Assembly (NCBI GenBank): GCA_016292575.1
Contig: JAEDIH010000005.1
Span: forward strand, 1-34,177
Origin: Clostridiaceae bacterium
GTDB taxonomy: Bacteria; Bacillota; Clostridia; Oscillospirales; Acutalibacteraceae
Reading direction: 5' to 3'
Length of the DNA: 34,177 nt
Part shown: positions 1 through 7,799 of the stretch, in pieces
How the letters are laid out: every line of letters begins with the position of its first letter
How positions within the stretch are numbered: position 1 is the first letter of the stretch
Program-made: the position numbers and the translations under genes
Notes under the pieces: model-generated
What the model was told of the DNA's origin: nothing
Seen by the model: only the letters and a program-made list of their open reading frames with translations
The model's database searches: none

Positions 1-46
1 TGGCAGGGGCAGAAGGACTTGAACCCTCGGCACGCGGTTTTGGAGA
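1..46 (-). other. tRNA-Trp(CCA) 3' half, prophage attachment site
   Basis: Read on the minus strand, this ends in TGCCCCT-G-CCA (acceptor strand, discriminator G, encoded CCA). Before that is a T-arm GAGGG-TTCAAGT-CCTTC that pairs over 5 bp, and an anticodon loop CTCCAAA with anticodon CCA (Trp). The 5' half is missing: no AGGGGCA-like acceptor partner or D-arm follows above position 46, and the anticodon stem is only partly paired. This is what integration into the 3' half of a tRNA gene leaves at the end away from the intact tRNA. The exact core boundary cannot be set without the other att site. Confidence 0.85.
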
Positions 47-55
47 CCTGTAGTT

Positions 56-76
56 AACCGTTGTGGCACAACGGTT
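56..76. repeat. Perfect dyad next to the att core
   Basis: AACCGTTGTG-G-CACAACGGTT is a perfect 10-bp inverted repeat around a single central base, about 10 bp inside the phage side of the tRNA fragment. No T-tract follows on either strand, so it does not look like a terminator. A binding site for a recombination protein (integrase, excisionase or host factor) is an inference from its position. Confidence 0.6.
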
Positions 77-83
77 TTAAGTA

Positions 84-109
84 TATTTGACACACCTATT
101 TGACACACC
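84..109. repeat. Tandem 13-bp direct repeat, possible integrase arm sites
   Basis: TATTTGACACACC occurs twice head to tail (84-96 and 97-109) just inside the attachment site. Tyrosine integrases bind short direct repeats (arm-type sites) in this position, so that is the favoured reading. Each copy contains TTGACA, so tandem plus-strand -35 boxes are an alternative, but no good -10 follows. Confidence 0.55.
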
Positions 110-171
110 CAATTTAATAATATTTATATCGACTATAGATTCATCAAATACAATTTTTTTCAAAACTTCAA

Positions 172-193
172 CCCCGGAGCTTTCACTCCGGGG
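172..193 (-). terminator. Hairpin downstream of the lysis genes
   Basis: CCCCGGAG-ctttca-CTCCGGGG forms a perfect 8-bp GC-rich stem 15 bp after the holin stop codon. It is the last structure of the long leftward late operon before the att site. The minus-strand tract after it (TTGAAGTTTTG) is only moderately T-rich, so termination is likely but not textbook. Confidence 0.6.
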
Positions 194-208
194 CATTTCT
201 GTTAAAAA

Positions 209-472
209 TCATTCTTCCGAATTTCCGCCCGGCTCGTCATAACCGAGTGCTCTTTCGCTGTCGCCTACGCCCTTTGTGGTCGGGTCAACGAGAACGCCGA
301 GGGTAGTCAGAGCGGAAATGAGGGCGGTAATAATGTTAACTATCATTTCCTCGCTAATGGCAGGAACAACGCCGAACGCACCGAGCACGGTGTAAATGAA
401 TGTAACCGCCGCCGGAATAACCGTCAGCCAGAAGACGGGATTTTTGAAACGTACTTTTAAATTGATTTTCAT
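209..472 (-). CDS. Phage holin, phi LC3 family
   Basis: 87 aa. Holins form membrane lesions at the end of the lytic cycle, so that endolysin reaches the wall or the proton gradient collapses. The protein has the phi LC3/Phage_holin_1 layout: a short basic N-terminus (KINLKVRFKNP), two hydrophobic segments (about residues 13-34 and 43-62), then a conserved tail containing LVDPTTKGVGDS and ALGYDEP. Length fits the family (about 75-90 aa). The ATG is preceded by GGAAAGGATG at good spacing. It is the last gene of the leftward operon, downstream of the endolysin and followed by a hairpin. Confidence 0.9.
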   Translation of the reverse strand: MKINLKVRFKNPVFWLTVIPAAVTFIYTVLGAFGVVPAISEEMIVNIITALISALTTLGVLVDPTTKGVGDSERALGYDEPGGNSEE

Positions 473-541
473 GTCAAATCATCCTTTCCCTTGAAAAAAT
501 TTAAGAATCTTAAAACAAGGTCTGTCAGCCAAAACGCAAAC

Positions 542-820
542 TTACCCATGCCACTTGTGCGCCTGAACATTGAGGTGTTTTTCAAACTTGTTGATAGCTT
601 CGGTAACCGGACCATTGCAACCCTGTTCCTTTAAACCCTTGAGTGCCGCCAAAACGCCGTAGCAAATAAGCGTCTGCTCGTCACGAAGCTCCTTGATTTC
701 GTCATCCTGCTCGTTCTGCTTGATTATCCACCGGTATATACCGAAGATAACTCCGCCGATAACGCCGACCGCACCTATCACGGCGGCGATTTTAATTATC
801 ACTTCAATAACTTCTGTCAT
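542..820 (-). CDS. Small single-pass membrane protein of the lysis cassette
   Basis: 92 aa. The first 30 residues form one strong hydrophobic helix (VIIKIAAVIGAVGVIGGVIFGIY), followed by a charged, probably coiled-coil segment (KQNEQDDEIKELRDEQ) and a short soluble tail ending in HKWHG. This layout resembles XhlA-like or second-holin/antiholin proteins beside Firmicute phage endolysins. No catalytic motif is visible. It lies 2 bp downstream of the endolysin and 69 bp upstream of the holin, so cotranscription is expected. A role in lysis timing or in tethering the endolysin is inferred from position only. Confidence 0.7.
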   Translation of the reverse strand: MTEVIEVIIKIAAVIGAVGVIGGVIFGIYRWIIKQNEQDDEIKELRDEQTLICYGVLAALKGLKEQGCNGPVTEAINKFEKHLNVQAHKWHG

Positions 821-822
821 TT

Positions 823-1662
823 TTAAATCCTTTCGCAGTATGTAAGATTGACCCAGCCGGAGGGCGTTCTGCCCCAGTTGCCTTTGACCTCAAGAGCCGT
901 GAATGTCAGCCCTTTAACATAGCCGTTGACCTTTTTGCCGGCAAGCTTGAGAATTTTCTCCTGTGCGCTTTTTGTCATTTCGCTGTACTTTACTTTGCTG
1001 TAGGTTTTCGCAGGACCTTTCCTGAGCCTGAGCACCCCTGCACCGCCAACCTTAATAACCTTGTAATCGCCTGCCGTGTACTTTATGCCGGCTTTTCCTG
1101 TGGGCAGTTTCTTAAAAACAATGCCCTTGGTCTGCTTAATTTTGGTAAACTTCGGGTCAATGAAAAACGCTTCTTGCGGTCTGATTGTGCCATGAGAGGT
1201 CGAAAGCACCCACTTGCCGTATGAATTTTGAACCCAGCCGCCGCAGGTCATTGTGCCCATTCCCACCGACATGTGGATGTGGTTGCCAGTAGCTCCGTCC
1301 GTGCCCTCATAGCAGACGATATCACCCTTGTTGAACTTCCGGCCGACATAAAGCCTGCGCAGGTCGCTGTCGTTCGGGTGAATGAGCATAATTGTCACAT
1401 AGTCGGTCTTGCCGTTTGCAAGCTTCACCTTTTCGGTCGACTGGAGCCAGACGGTGTTTGTTCCGCCGTTGCCCACGCCGTAGATTCTTACAACCTTGAG
1501 CTTGCAGGGCGCATAGAACGGATCGCGCCCGTAGTCTGCTCCGGCTTCATCAATCGGATAGTCTCTGTAGTTACCCTTAGTGTGCGGATAGTGAGATGTT
1601 GAACCGGTATACGACTGTGTAATCGTCATGGTTTTGAACGGATAAGTAAGATAGGTTGCCAT
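823..1662 (-). CDS. Endolysin: M23 (LytM-like) peptidase plus SH3b domain
   Basis: 279 aa; predicted to cut peptidoglycan cross-bridges or stem peptides for host lysis. Residues about 20-165 look like an M23 zinc peptidase: an EAGADYGRD segment (D43), a core His in LIHP (H95), and the HxH motif GNHIHMSVG (H128, H130). Residues about 205-279 look like a bacterial SH3 wall-binding domain (VLRLRKGP..., GNWGRTPSGWV). The usual first zinc ligand, the His of HxxxD, appears as Glu39, which is unusual. No signal peptide, so export would depend on the adjacent holin. ATG start with AAAGGAAG about 8 bp upstream. An inactive or Glu-ligated peptidase remains possible. Confidence 0.8.
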   Translation of the reverse strand: MATYLTYPFKTMTITQSYTGSTSHYPHTKGNYRDYPIDEAGADYGRDPFYAPCKLKVVRIYGVGNGGTNTVWLQSTEKVKLANGKTDYVTIMLIHPNDSDLRRLYVGRKFNKGDIVCYEGTDGATGNHIHMSVGMGTMTCGGWVQNSYGKWVLSTSHGTIRPQEAFFIDPKFTKIKQTKGIVFKKLPTGKAGIKYTAGDYKVIKVGGAGVLRLRKGPAKTYSKVKYSEMTKSAQEKILKLAGKKVNGYVKGLTFTALEVKGNWGRTPSGWVNLTYCERI

Positions 1663-1688
1663 TGTTATTACTTCCTTTCGTAATTATT

Positions 1689-4600
1689 TCACGCCAACAC
1701 CCAATTTTTGTCTGTCAGCATGGTTTTGTGTTCTTCGTCAAGCTTTGCAATGTTTGTTGCTCCGAGCGTCAAGGTCTGAGAATCCTTGCCTGTCAGGTCA
1801 GCAAGATTTTCGATAATCGCGTGAAGCGTTTCGGCGGTGAACTTCGTCGAAGCCGAAAGATTAAGGCTCGCCGAAAATCCCTCGCCAACTGTCACATCGG
1901 TAAGGTTTGTGCAGCCCGAAAATGCACTTGTATCAACGCTTGTCAATGTCGAGGGCAAGTGTAGCGTTTTTAATGCAGTGCAGCCTAAGAACGCCTGTAC
2001 ATAGATGGTTTTAACATTCTTTAAATCAATAAATTCAAGACTTGAACAACCGTAAAATACACTGCTATGAAAATCTTCCAATTCAGCGTTGCATATAAAG
2101 GTCTTTAAGTTTGAACAGCCCCAAAAACAGCCAGAACGTAAGATTGTATACGGCGAGCCGTCAAGAATAACAACATCTGTCAGCTCTGTGTGACTACCGA
2201 AACCATTAAGCCATGTTGCGCCTAAAGGTCGAGTGTCTATGAGTGATTTTGGGGAAAGAACTTCATCGGTTTTAGGCTTTACTTCCGAACCTGATAACTC
2301 AAGTTTTTCGGTTATATTTTCGTAACCTTGAACGACATATTCAAGAATCGTTGTTCGCTGTTCAAGGGCTTTAAGGCTATAGGCAACTTCGTTTGTGTTT
2401 TTGTCAAATCTTCTGACTTCCGACAAAGCTGCTATCGAGATTGTGCGAAGATTTTCGTTTGCACCTACCAGTGCATTAATTTTTTCACTGTAGCTTGTAC
2501 CGTAGTTCGCCACATCATAGTTCACCGTTCCGTCTTTTGTCGAGCCTTTGTTTTCAATAAACACAACATAGCAGTCTTCCGGAACATAAACACATGGCGT
2601 TGCGCTGTTCGTGTTGAACGTATTACCTTTAACAAGAACCGATTCTCCGCCCAAACACAAGGCACTTTTATAGTTGTTTTCACCGCCACCGTAACCCGGA
2701 GCGTCAAGAGTGCAGTTGAAAACATTGTCGATTATCTGCGGACATCTTATTTCTGCTACTGTGTCGTTGAACAAAACGTTGTATGTGACTATATTATTTT
2801 TGAAAAGCTTAGAAATGAACTTGATAAGTTTGACATCAATTTCGCAATCCTCAATCCTTTCGGCTTCAAGCAAGTGGTTTCTAAACCAGACGTTTTTACC
2901 AGTAATCTTGCAGCCGACAAGCTCAAAAACAGGTTTCTCGACGTTGTCGTAATTTAAAGTACACTGCGTAATGCTGTTGTGAAATTCCCAGATACAATTT
3001 TTGAAGCGTCCGCAATAAGCCTTAACGTCTGTCAGCCGACAGTTTTCCGCGACGGAGTCTCCGTCAAGCTGAACTCTGTCGTGTATCGAGCAATCCTTAA
3101 CAATCGCGTTGTATGCGTAAAGCGAACCAAAAACAGTATTTTGCTCGAAAACAGGCGGTTTAAGTTTGTCAACCCCATCATCAGAGCCTATTCTTGCAAT
3201 TCCGTTTATTGTGCATTGACGTATCACATTTCCTCTCATGCTGCATTCGGTGTGAAGCCAGCCGTTGAGAACACAGTTTTCAATGAGTAAATTCCAACCG
3301 TGCGCCTGAATAATTGTGTAATCGCAATCGCTTATATTGCAATTACGTATCACATTATGGTTAGCCCCTCTTTGACCCTCTTCAACGTCGATTCCACCGC
3401 TGGGAGATACGCCATGAATATCTGATATTTCACAGCCGTCAATCTCGCAGAATTCTGCAAGACCAAATGTGATTCCCTGTCTGCCGCAATGACTGATTTT
3501 GCAATTTTTAATTATGCAGTTTTCAGCGGCAAACGAGCCATACAAAGAGAAAATAGCATTGTAACCGTCTGTATTTTCTTCTGAATAAAGGTCTGTTGCA
3601 TAATCAGTTTTGATAACCACGGAAAAATTTGTCGCATTATCAGGAATAGGAACACCCTGTCCGTCAATAGCCGTAAATGATGATATACGTTTAAAGCAAT
3701 TGTCAGGCCCTATATCGCCTATGTATTTAACGGGTTCAGGAACGCTAGCAACCTGAGTCACGCCCTCATCTGATATTTTTTCATAAAAAATGTACTTTAT
3801 TTCTGGTAGATACGGAAGCGTGTGTCCGCTGTCAGTCCGTATAGCTATTTTTTTGCAGAATTGCCGATACTCTGCTGTTCTCCACCGTGCCTTCATAACA
3901 ATGCTTGATGTACTTTCAATGTAGTTGCCGTAACTGTCAATGTCACCAGCCTGCCAATCTGACGTTGGCATATAGCACCTGTTTAACGTATCTCCTGAAA
4001 GACTTGCTCCATCACCCCTACATTGGCTTATTTCAAGGTTTTCAATTCTATTGTTGAAACCTCCTAAGCCTATTCCAGTTCCCCACTCGCAGGTGGAGTT
4101 TGTAAGCTTTTTAATTCCATCATAATCGTAATCAACACCATTTTCGGTGTATATCTTATCCTTGTTACCGATAACCTTTCCGTTCTTGATACAAGCGTTT
4201 TTACAAGTCCTATAATCCATTTCAAATATTTTATATCCCTTAAGCTTGTTTGCCGTGAGACTTACAGCCGAACCGTTGAGGTCAATCGTTAAATCGGACG
4301 GAACTTCAAAAAGCGTTCCTTCTCCCTCTGGCATTTCGCAAAGGAATGTCTTTTGATATGGAAATTTAAGCGTTTCAATATGGTTATCAGCGCAAAATTC
4401 AATCGCCGAACGTATAAGCGCGGTGTTTTCGCTCGGGGAAAGGCTTTCGCTGTACCCCTTAAAAAGCTCAAGGAACTGCGTTTCATCACTTCCCCGGCAT
4501 TTGCCGGCATTGATTTTGTTTCCGTTTGAAAGCTCAATAATCAGCTCGCCGTCCTCAATAAAAACGCGTTCAATGTTGACTCCGTGCTGACCGGCAATCG

Positions 4601-4970
4601 TTTTATTAACAAGTGCCGTGAGCTGTTGGATCTGCGTCGGTGTAACCTCTTCCGCCTCGGCGCAGTCTTTGTCAAGGATAGACTCAACAACATAAATCGA
4701 AAGCGGCGTACTTGCAAAGCCGTCGGAAATGAGTCCGACTCTGAACGTGCCGTTTTTGAGCACCCAAAGCGGAATGTTAACATTGCCGCTTTCGTCAAGG
4801 AGATATCTCTGCTCCTTCCCGTCTTTTTTGAATACGGCAAAAACAGCCGCTTTATTTATGTCACTGTCAAAGTGTATGGAATAATCTTCGTTATCGCCCA
4901 CAAGCAGAAAACACGGCTTTCCGCCGGCATAAGACAGCCATTTATCCTTTAGCTCAAGGTTGATTATCAA
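1689..4970 (-). CDS. Giant tailspike: beta-helix with C-terminal leucine-rich repeats
   Basis: 1093 aa, the largest protein in the window. Residues 1-100 resemble a BppU-type baseplate attachment domain. From about 180 to 800 there are short rungs rich in N, G and I around IxNCxI/IENCxI motifs (for example CKISHCGRQGI and RNCNISDCDY), typical of a right-handed parallel beta-helix of the pectate-lyase/tailspike type. Residues about 880-1050 hold BspA-like LRR_5 repeats (FWGCSNLKTF, FYGCSSLEFI, FLGCTALKTL, FSGCTNLTDV). The start is TTG, with AAGGCGG 9 bp upstream, overlapping the preceding small gene by 17 bp. Probable receptor-binding protein or capsular depolymerase; no specific catalytic residues were identified. 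Confidence 0.85.
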   Translation of the reverse strand: MIINLELKDKWLSYAGGKPCFLLVGDNEDYSIHFDSDINKAAVFAVFKKDGKEQRYLLDESGNVNIPLWVLKNGTFRVGLISDGFASTPLSIYVVESILDKDCAEAEEVTPTQIQQLTALVNKTIAGQHGVNIERVFIEDGELIIELSNGNKINAGKCRGSDETQFLELFKGYSESLSPSENTALIRSAIEFCADNHIETLKFPYQKTFLCEMPEGEGTLFEVPSDLTIDLNGSAVSLTANKLKGYKIFEMDYRTCKNACIKNGKVIGNKDKIYTENGVDYDYDGIKKLTNSTCEWGTGIGLGGFNNRIENLEISQCRGDGASLSGDTLNRCYMPTSDWQAGDIDSYGNYIESTSSIVMKARWRTAEYRQFCKKIAIRTDSGHTLPYLPEIKYIFYEKISDEGVTQVASVPEPVKYIGDIGPDNCFKRISSFTAIDGQGVPIPDNATNFSVVIKTDYATDLYSEENTDGYNAIFSLYGSFAAENCIIKNCKISHCGRQGITFGLAEFCEIDGCEISDIHGVSPSGGIDVEEGQRGANHNVIRNCNISDCDYTIIQAHGWNLLIENCVLNGWLHTECSMRGNVIRQCTINGIARIGSDDGVDKLKPPVFEQNTVFGSLYAYNAIVKDCSIHDRVQLDGDSVAENCRLTDVKAYCGRFKNCIWEFHNSITQCTLNYDNVEKPVFELVGCKITGKNVWFRNHLLEAERIEDCEIDVKLIKFISKLFKNNIVTYNVLFNDTVAEIRCPQIIDNVFNCTLDAPGYGGGENNYKSALCLGGESVLVKGNTFNTNSATPCVYVPEDCYVVFIENKGSTKDGTVNYDVANYGTSYSEKINALVGANENLRTISIAALSEVRRFDKNTNEVAYSLKALEQRTTILEYVVQGYENITEKLELSGSEVKPKTDEVLSPKSLIDTRPLGATWLNGFGSHTELTDVVILDGSPYTILRSGCFWGCSNLKTFICNAELEDFHSSVFYGCSSLEFIDLKNVKTIYVQAFLGCTALKTLHLPSTLTSVDTSAFSGCTNLTDVTVGEGFSASLNLSASTKFTAETLHAIIENLADLTGKDSQTLTLGATNIAKLDEEHKTMLTDKNWVLA

Positions 4971-5100
4971 AGCCTTTCACCGCCTTTTTAAAGTATTCTG
5001 AAAGCTTAATGTATGCGTACCAAAGCGGCAGGAGAACGTAAAAGCAGAACGATTCTCCAAATGCCCTCATGATACCTTTTACGGCGTATTCAATCGTCAT
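4954..5100 (-). CDS. Small 48-aa protein with one hydrophobic segment
   Basis: An ATG with AAAGGAG five bases upstream opens a 48-codon frame that starts MTIEYAVKGIMRAFG and ends VKGFDNQP. Residues 18-32 are hydrophobic and aromatic (FCFYVLLPLWYAYIK). Its last codons overlap the TTG start of the tailspike by 17 bp, suggesting translational coupling. Family unknown. It could be a small tail-fibre assembly factor or a membrane peptide. The near-ideal ribosome binding site and its fit between two genes are the main support. Confidence 0.7.
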   Translation of the reverse strand: MTIEYAVKGIMRAFGESFCFYVLLPLWYAYIKLSEYFKKAVKGFDNQP

Positions 5101-5114
5101 AAATGCTCCTTTCT

Positions 5115-6065
5115 TCACCTTGCATATACTTCAAACCATGAGCCCGGCTGACAATACGCTCCGCCTCCGCTCCAAAAGGCAAGCTGCGTAAAAAGGTCTG
5201 TTTCGCTGTCTTTAAGCTCGGTTTTTGAAACTCCGTCTGCGGTTCCGTAGCCGTATTGATCATAAATCTCTGTCCCCAAAAGCTCCGATTTAAGCGAGTA
5301 CTCCAATGAGGAAATGTCCGTTCCGCCCGGCTGGCAGAAATTAGGAATTATTCCGATACCCATGTAGGCGTTATAAATTCCGTCTCCCTCCCAGCCGTAA
5401 TAGACATTGAGTGCCTGAACGTTTCCTGCCGCAAGGCGTGTTGTTGCCGCGCCTCTGATAAAAAGCTCGGTGAACCGCAGCGGTGTTCCGTCCGCAAAGG
5501 TTGTGAAAAAGAAATCTTCCGTTTCTTCGGTCAGTGTGCCGGCGAATATTTTTTTAAAGTACGTTTCGTTCTTTGTCGGTACGTCAACAATAACTCTTGC
5601 AAAGTCTGTAACATCGAACGTTCCGTTTTCTGTTATCACCTTGTCGCCCTCCGGCGTAACACCGCCGGAGGTAACGTTAACGGTAACCGCGGAGTAACCG
5701 TCCGCCCCGTCGTCAGCGGCGTTGTATGTTCCGTTTTCCGTAATGTTTTTGGTGGCGAAGCTTGCCTCGCTTGTAGCGGGAACGTTGACCGTTACCTTGT
5801 TGAATCCGTCCGCGCCGTCCGCCTCAGCTTCAAAAATACCGTTTGAGCTGATGCTCTTTTCTTTGAGTACGGGAACCGGACAAACGTGCGTGCCGCTCAC
5901 CTTAGCGCCACCGATATAGGCGGATTTGCCTTTTTTGATGTCTTCGGCCTGTGCGTTGGCGTCGGAGGTTTCGTTGAACCGGACATAAGCGCTGTTAATA
6001 TCTTTGAGGATAACCGTGTCAATTCCGGTGTATGTGTTTCCGGAAACAACAACATCTTTCTGCAT
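5115..6065 (-). CDS. Repeat-containing tail/fibre protein
   Basis: 316 aa. Residues about 70-170 contain three imperfect repeats on the theme ENGTY...ADGADGY..VTVNV (SNGIFEAEADGADGF, ENGTYNAADDGADGY, ENGTFDVTDFARV), a pattern common in tail-associated proteins of clostridial phages. The last 140 residues look globular (TEETEDFFFTTFADGTPL..., ending GSWFEVYAR). ATG start with GGGGTG six bases upstream, 3 bp after the fibre gene stop. It lies between the His-rich fibre and the tailspike, so it probably forms part of the adsorption apparatus, either as a fibre tip or a linker. No enzyme motif found. Confidence 0.7.
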   Translation of the reverse strand: MQKDVVVSGNTYTGIDTVILKDINSAYVRFNETSDANAQAEDIKKGKSAYIGGAKVSGTHVCPVPVLKEKSISSNGIFEAEADGADGFNKVTVNVPATSEASFATKNITENGTYNAADDGADGYSAVTVNVTSGGVTPEGDKVITENGTFDVTDFARVIVDVPTKNETYFKKIFAGTLTEETEDFFFTTFADGTPLRFTELFIRGAATTRLAAGNVQALNVYYGWEGDGIYNAYMGIGIIPNFCQPGGTDISSLEYSLKSELLGTEIYDQYGYGTADGVSKTELKDSETDLFTQLAFWSGGGAYCQPGSWFEVYAR

Positions 6066-6068
6066 ATC

Positions 6069-7793
6069 TCACACCCCGTAAACCTTTCTTAAAATAAACC
6101 TCTTATTATTGTATGTAATACCATTGGAAGTTCCGGCATCACTGTTTGTTATGTAACCTTCAATTCTATTGTTATATATTTTGAGGATTTTATTGCCGTT
6201 GAGATTATACTTTTCATAATGCAACGCAAAAGACATTATTTTATAACTGCCGCTCGGAATAAACGCCTTTGGAATAAAAAATGTCTGATAAAAATAATCG
6301 GTTGAATTTTCGAAATTTCCGGAATCATCCAATGTACATGGCGAAAAGACAAGAACAACACCTATATTTTGATCGCTTATATTACCGTTCAGAGATATTT
6401 GTGCCGTTGAGCTGGCCGTTGAGGTTAAGAAGTGGTTACCGTTCCAAAGCTCTGTGTTTCCGTGCATGTGGCCGGAGTCTGCTTTGTTGTTCAGTGTGGT
6501 CTGGAGGTTCGTAATGTCAGCAATGCTGTGACTGTGGCTTTTTGCTGCGTAACTTGAGTCGTGGTTGTGTCCGCTCGCCGCATAGTTTGAGTGCGTATGG
6601 CTTTTTGCCGCGTAGCTTGAGTCGTGGTTGTGGCTTTTTGCCGCATAGCTTGAGTCGTGGTTATGGCTGCTTGACGCATATTCCGTGTGGCTGTGGCTTT
6701 TTGCTGCGTAGCCTGAATGCGTGTGGTCGCTTGTCGCGTAGCCTGAGTGCGTGTGGACGCTCGCCGCATAGCCTGAGTGCGTGTGGCTTGCGCTTGCTTT
6801 GCCGTCGAGCGTGTTCTGCAGGTTTGTAATGTCGGAAATGCTGTGCCCGTGGCCGCTTGCTGAGTATCCCGAATGCGTGTGGCTTGCGCTTGCTTTGCCG
6901 TCGAGCGTGTTCTGCAGGTTTGTAATGTCAGAAATGCTGTGTCCGTGGCTGTTGTTTGCCTTGCCGTTCAGGCTGTTCTGCAGGTTTGTAATGTCGGAAA
7001 TGCTGTGCCCGTGGCTTTCGTTTGCCTTTGTTCCCAGCGCTGCTGTAACAACCTTGTTCTGAACCGGGTTCGCGCTTGTCTGGCTCAGGTCATCGTCAAC
7101 GGTAATTTTTTCCCCGTCCGCAATCATGCCGTCAAGCTTCTTCTTGTCCTCTGCAGAAAGGAGCCCTGCTTTCGAGCTTGTTGCAAGCTCGTGCGTGTGG
7201 TCGCCTGCGGCCTTGCTGTTCAGCGCCGCTGTAATAACCTTGTTCTGAACCGGGTTCGTGCTTCCTGCGGAAAGTTCGCTGTCAACGGTAATTTTTTCCC
7301 CGTCCGCAATCATGCCGTCAAGCTTCTTCTTGTCCTCTGCGGAAAGGAACCCTGCTTTCGAGCTTGTTGCAAGCTCGTGCGTGTGGTTTTTCTCTGCGTA
7401 GTCAAAGCTGAAAACCTCAAATCCGCTTGCCGTGGCTTTCACTTTCCAAAGCGTTTTGCTCAAAAAACCGGAAAACCAAACCTCTGTTTCTGTCTGCTTG
7501 GAAAGGGGAAGTATAACTCCGTCTTCTTTTTCGGCAACTGTGAGGTCAACAAAAACCTCGTTCCCGTTTGCAAGCTCAGCTTTAATAAAGGAAAAGCTTT
7601 TGTCCGCGCTGACTGTGCTGCCGTTTTGGCTTATTGCAATGTGCGCCGTGCCGCTCGCGCTTTTAAGCTTTGCTCTGATGTCGCCAACTGCCGTGTCAAT
7701 CTTGCGAAAGTTGTTCGCCGTTGTCTCAATGCCCACAAATTCGTCGTTGTCTTCAATCGTAAGTCTCAAGTTTTCGGAATATTTTTTTGCCAT
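6069..7793 (-). CDS. Tail fibre with tandem His-x-His repeats
   Basis: 574 aa. Residues 1-130 are a probable baseplate-binding head domain (KYSENLRLTIEDNDEF). Two copies of a 62-residue unit follow, each with SSKAG[FL]LSAEDKKKLDG and NPVQNKV. About 16 HxH motifs come next, spaced roughly 9-20 residues apart (SHTHSGYA, SHNHDSSYA, GHSISDITNLQ). In phage T4 gp37, HxH repeats coordinate iron along a trimeric needle, so a metal-stabilised trimeric shaft is the likely role here. The C-terminal 120 residues form a globular tip. ATG start with GGGGAG upstream; 3 bp spacing to the next gene. Such repeats can expand and contract. Confidence 0.85.
   Translation of the reverse strand: MAKKYSENLRLTIEDNDEFVGIETTANNFRKIDTAVGDIRAKLKSASGTAHIAISQNGSTVSADKSFSFIKAELANGNEVFVDLTVAEKEDGVILPLSKQTETEVWFSGFLSKTLWKVKATASGFEVFSFDYAEKNHTHELATSSKAGFLSAEDKKKLDGMIADGEKITVDSELSAGSTNPVQNKVITAALNSKAAGDHTHELATSSKAGLLSAEDKKKLDGMIADGEKITVDDDLSQTSANPVQNKVVTAALGTKANESHGHSISDITNLQNSLNGKANNSHGHSISDITNLQNTLDGKASASHTHSGYSASGHGHSISDITNLQNTLDGKASASHTHSGYAASVHTHSGYATSDHTHSGYAAKSHSHTEYASSSHNHDSSYAAKSHNHDSSYAAKSHTHSNYAASGHNHDSSYAAKSHSHSIADITNLQTTLNNKADSGHMHGNTELWNGNHFLTSTASSTAQISLNGNISDQNIGVVLVFSPCTLDDSGNFENSTDYFYQTFFIPKAFIPSGSYKIMSFALHYEKYNLNGNKILKIYNNRIEGYITNSDAGTSNGITYNNKRFILRKVYGV
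7095..7386 (-). repeat. Two 106-bp near-identical direct repeats within the fibre gene
   Basis: Positions 7095-7200 and 7281-7386 differ at only two bases over 106 bp, with a period of 186 bp (62 codons). They encode the duplicated GEKITVD...AEDKKKLDG...SSKAG...HTH unit. The near-identity at DNA level indicates a recent duplication or gene conversion within the fibre. Confidence 0.9.
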
Positions 7794-7799
7794 CGGTTA

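Noticed and set aside
1..80. Complete tRNA gene
   Set aside because: Only the 3' half is present: no acceptor 5' strand or D-arm can be found, and the anticodon stem is incomplete.
6490..7060. CRISPR-like repeats
   Set aside because: The repeats are in-frame protein repeats (HxH, NLQNTLDGKA) without unique spacers of constant size.
1689..7793. Diversity-generating retroelement acting on tail proteins
   Set aside because: No reverse transcriptase, template repeat or lectin-type variable region was seen in the window.
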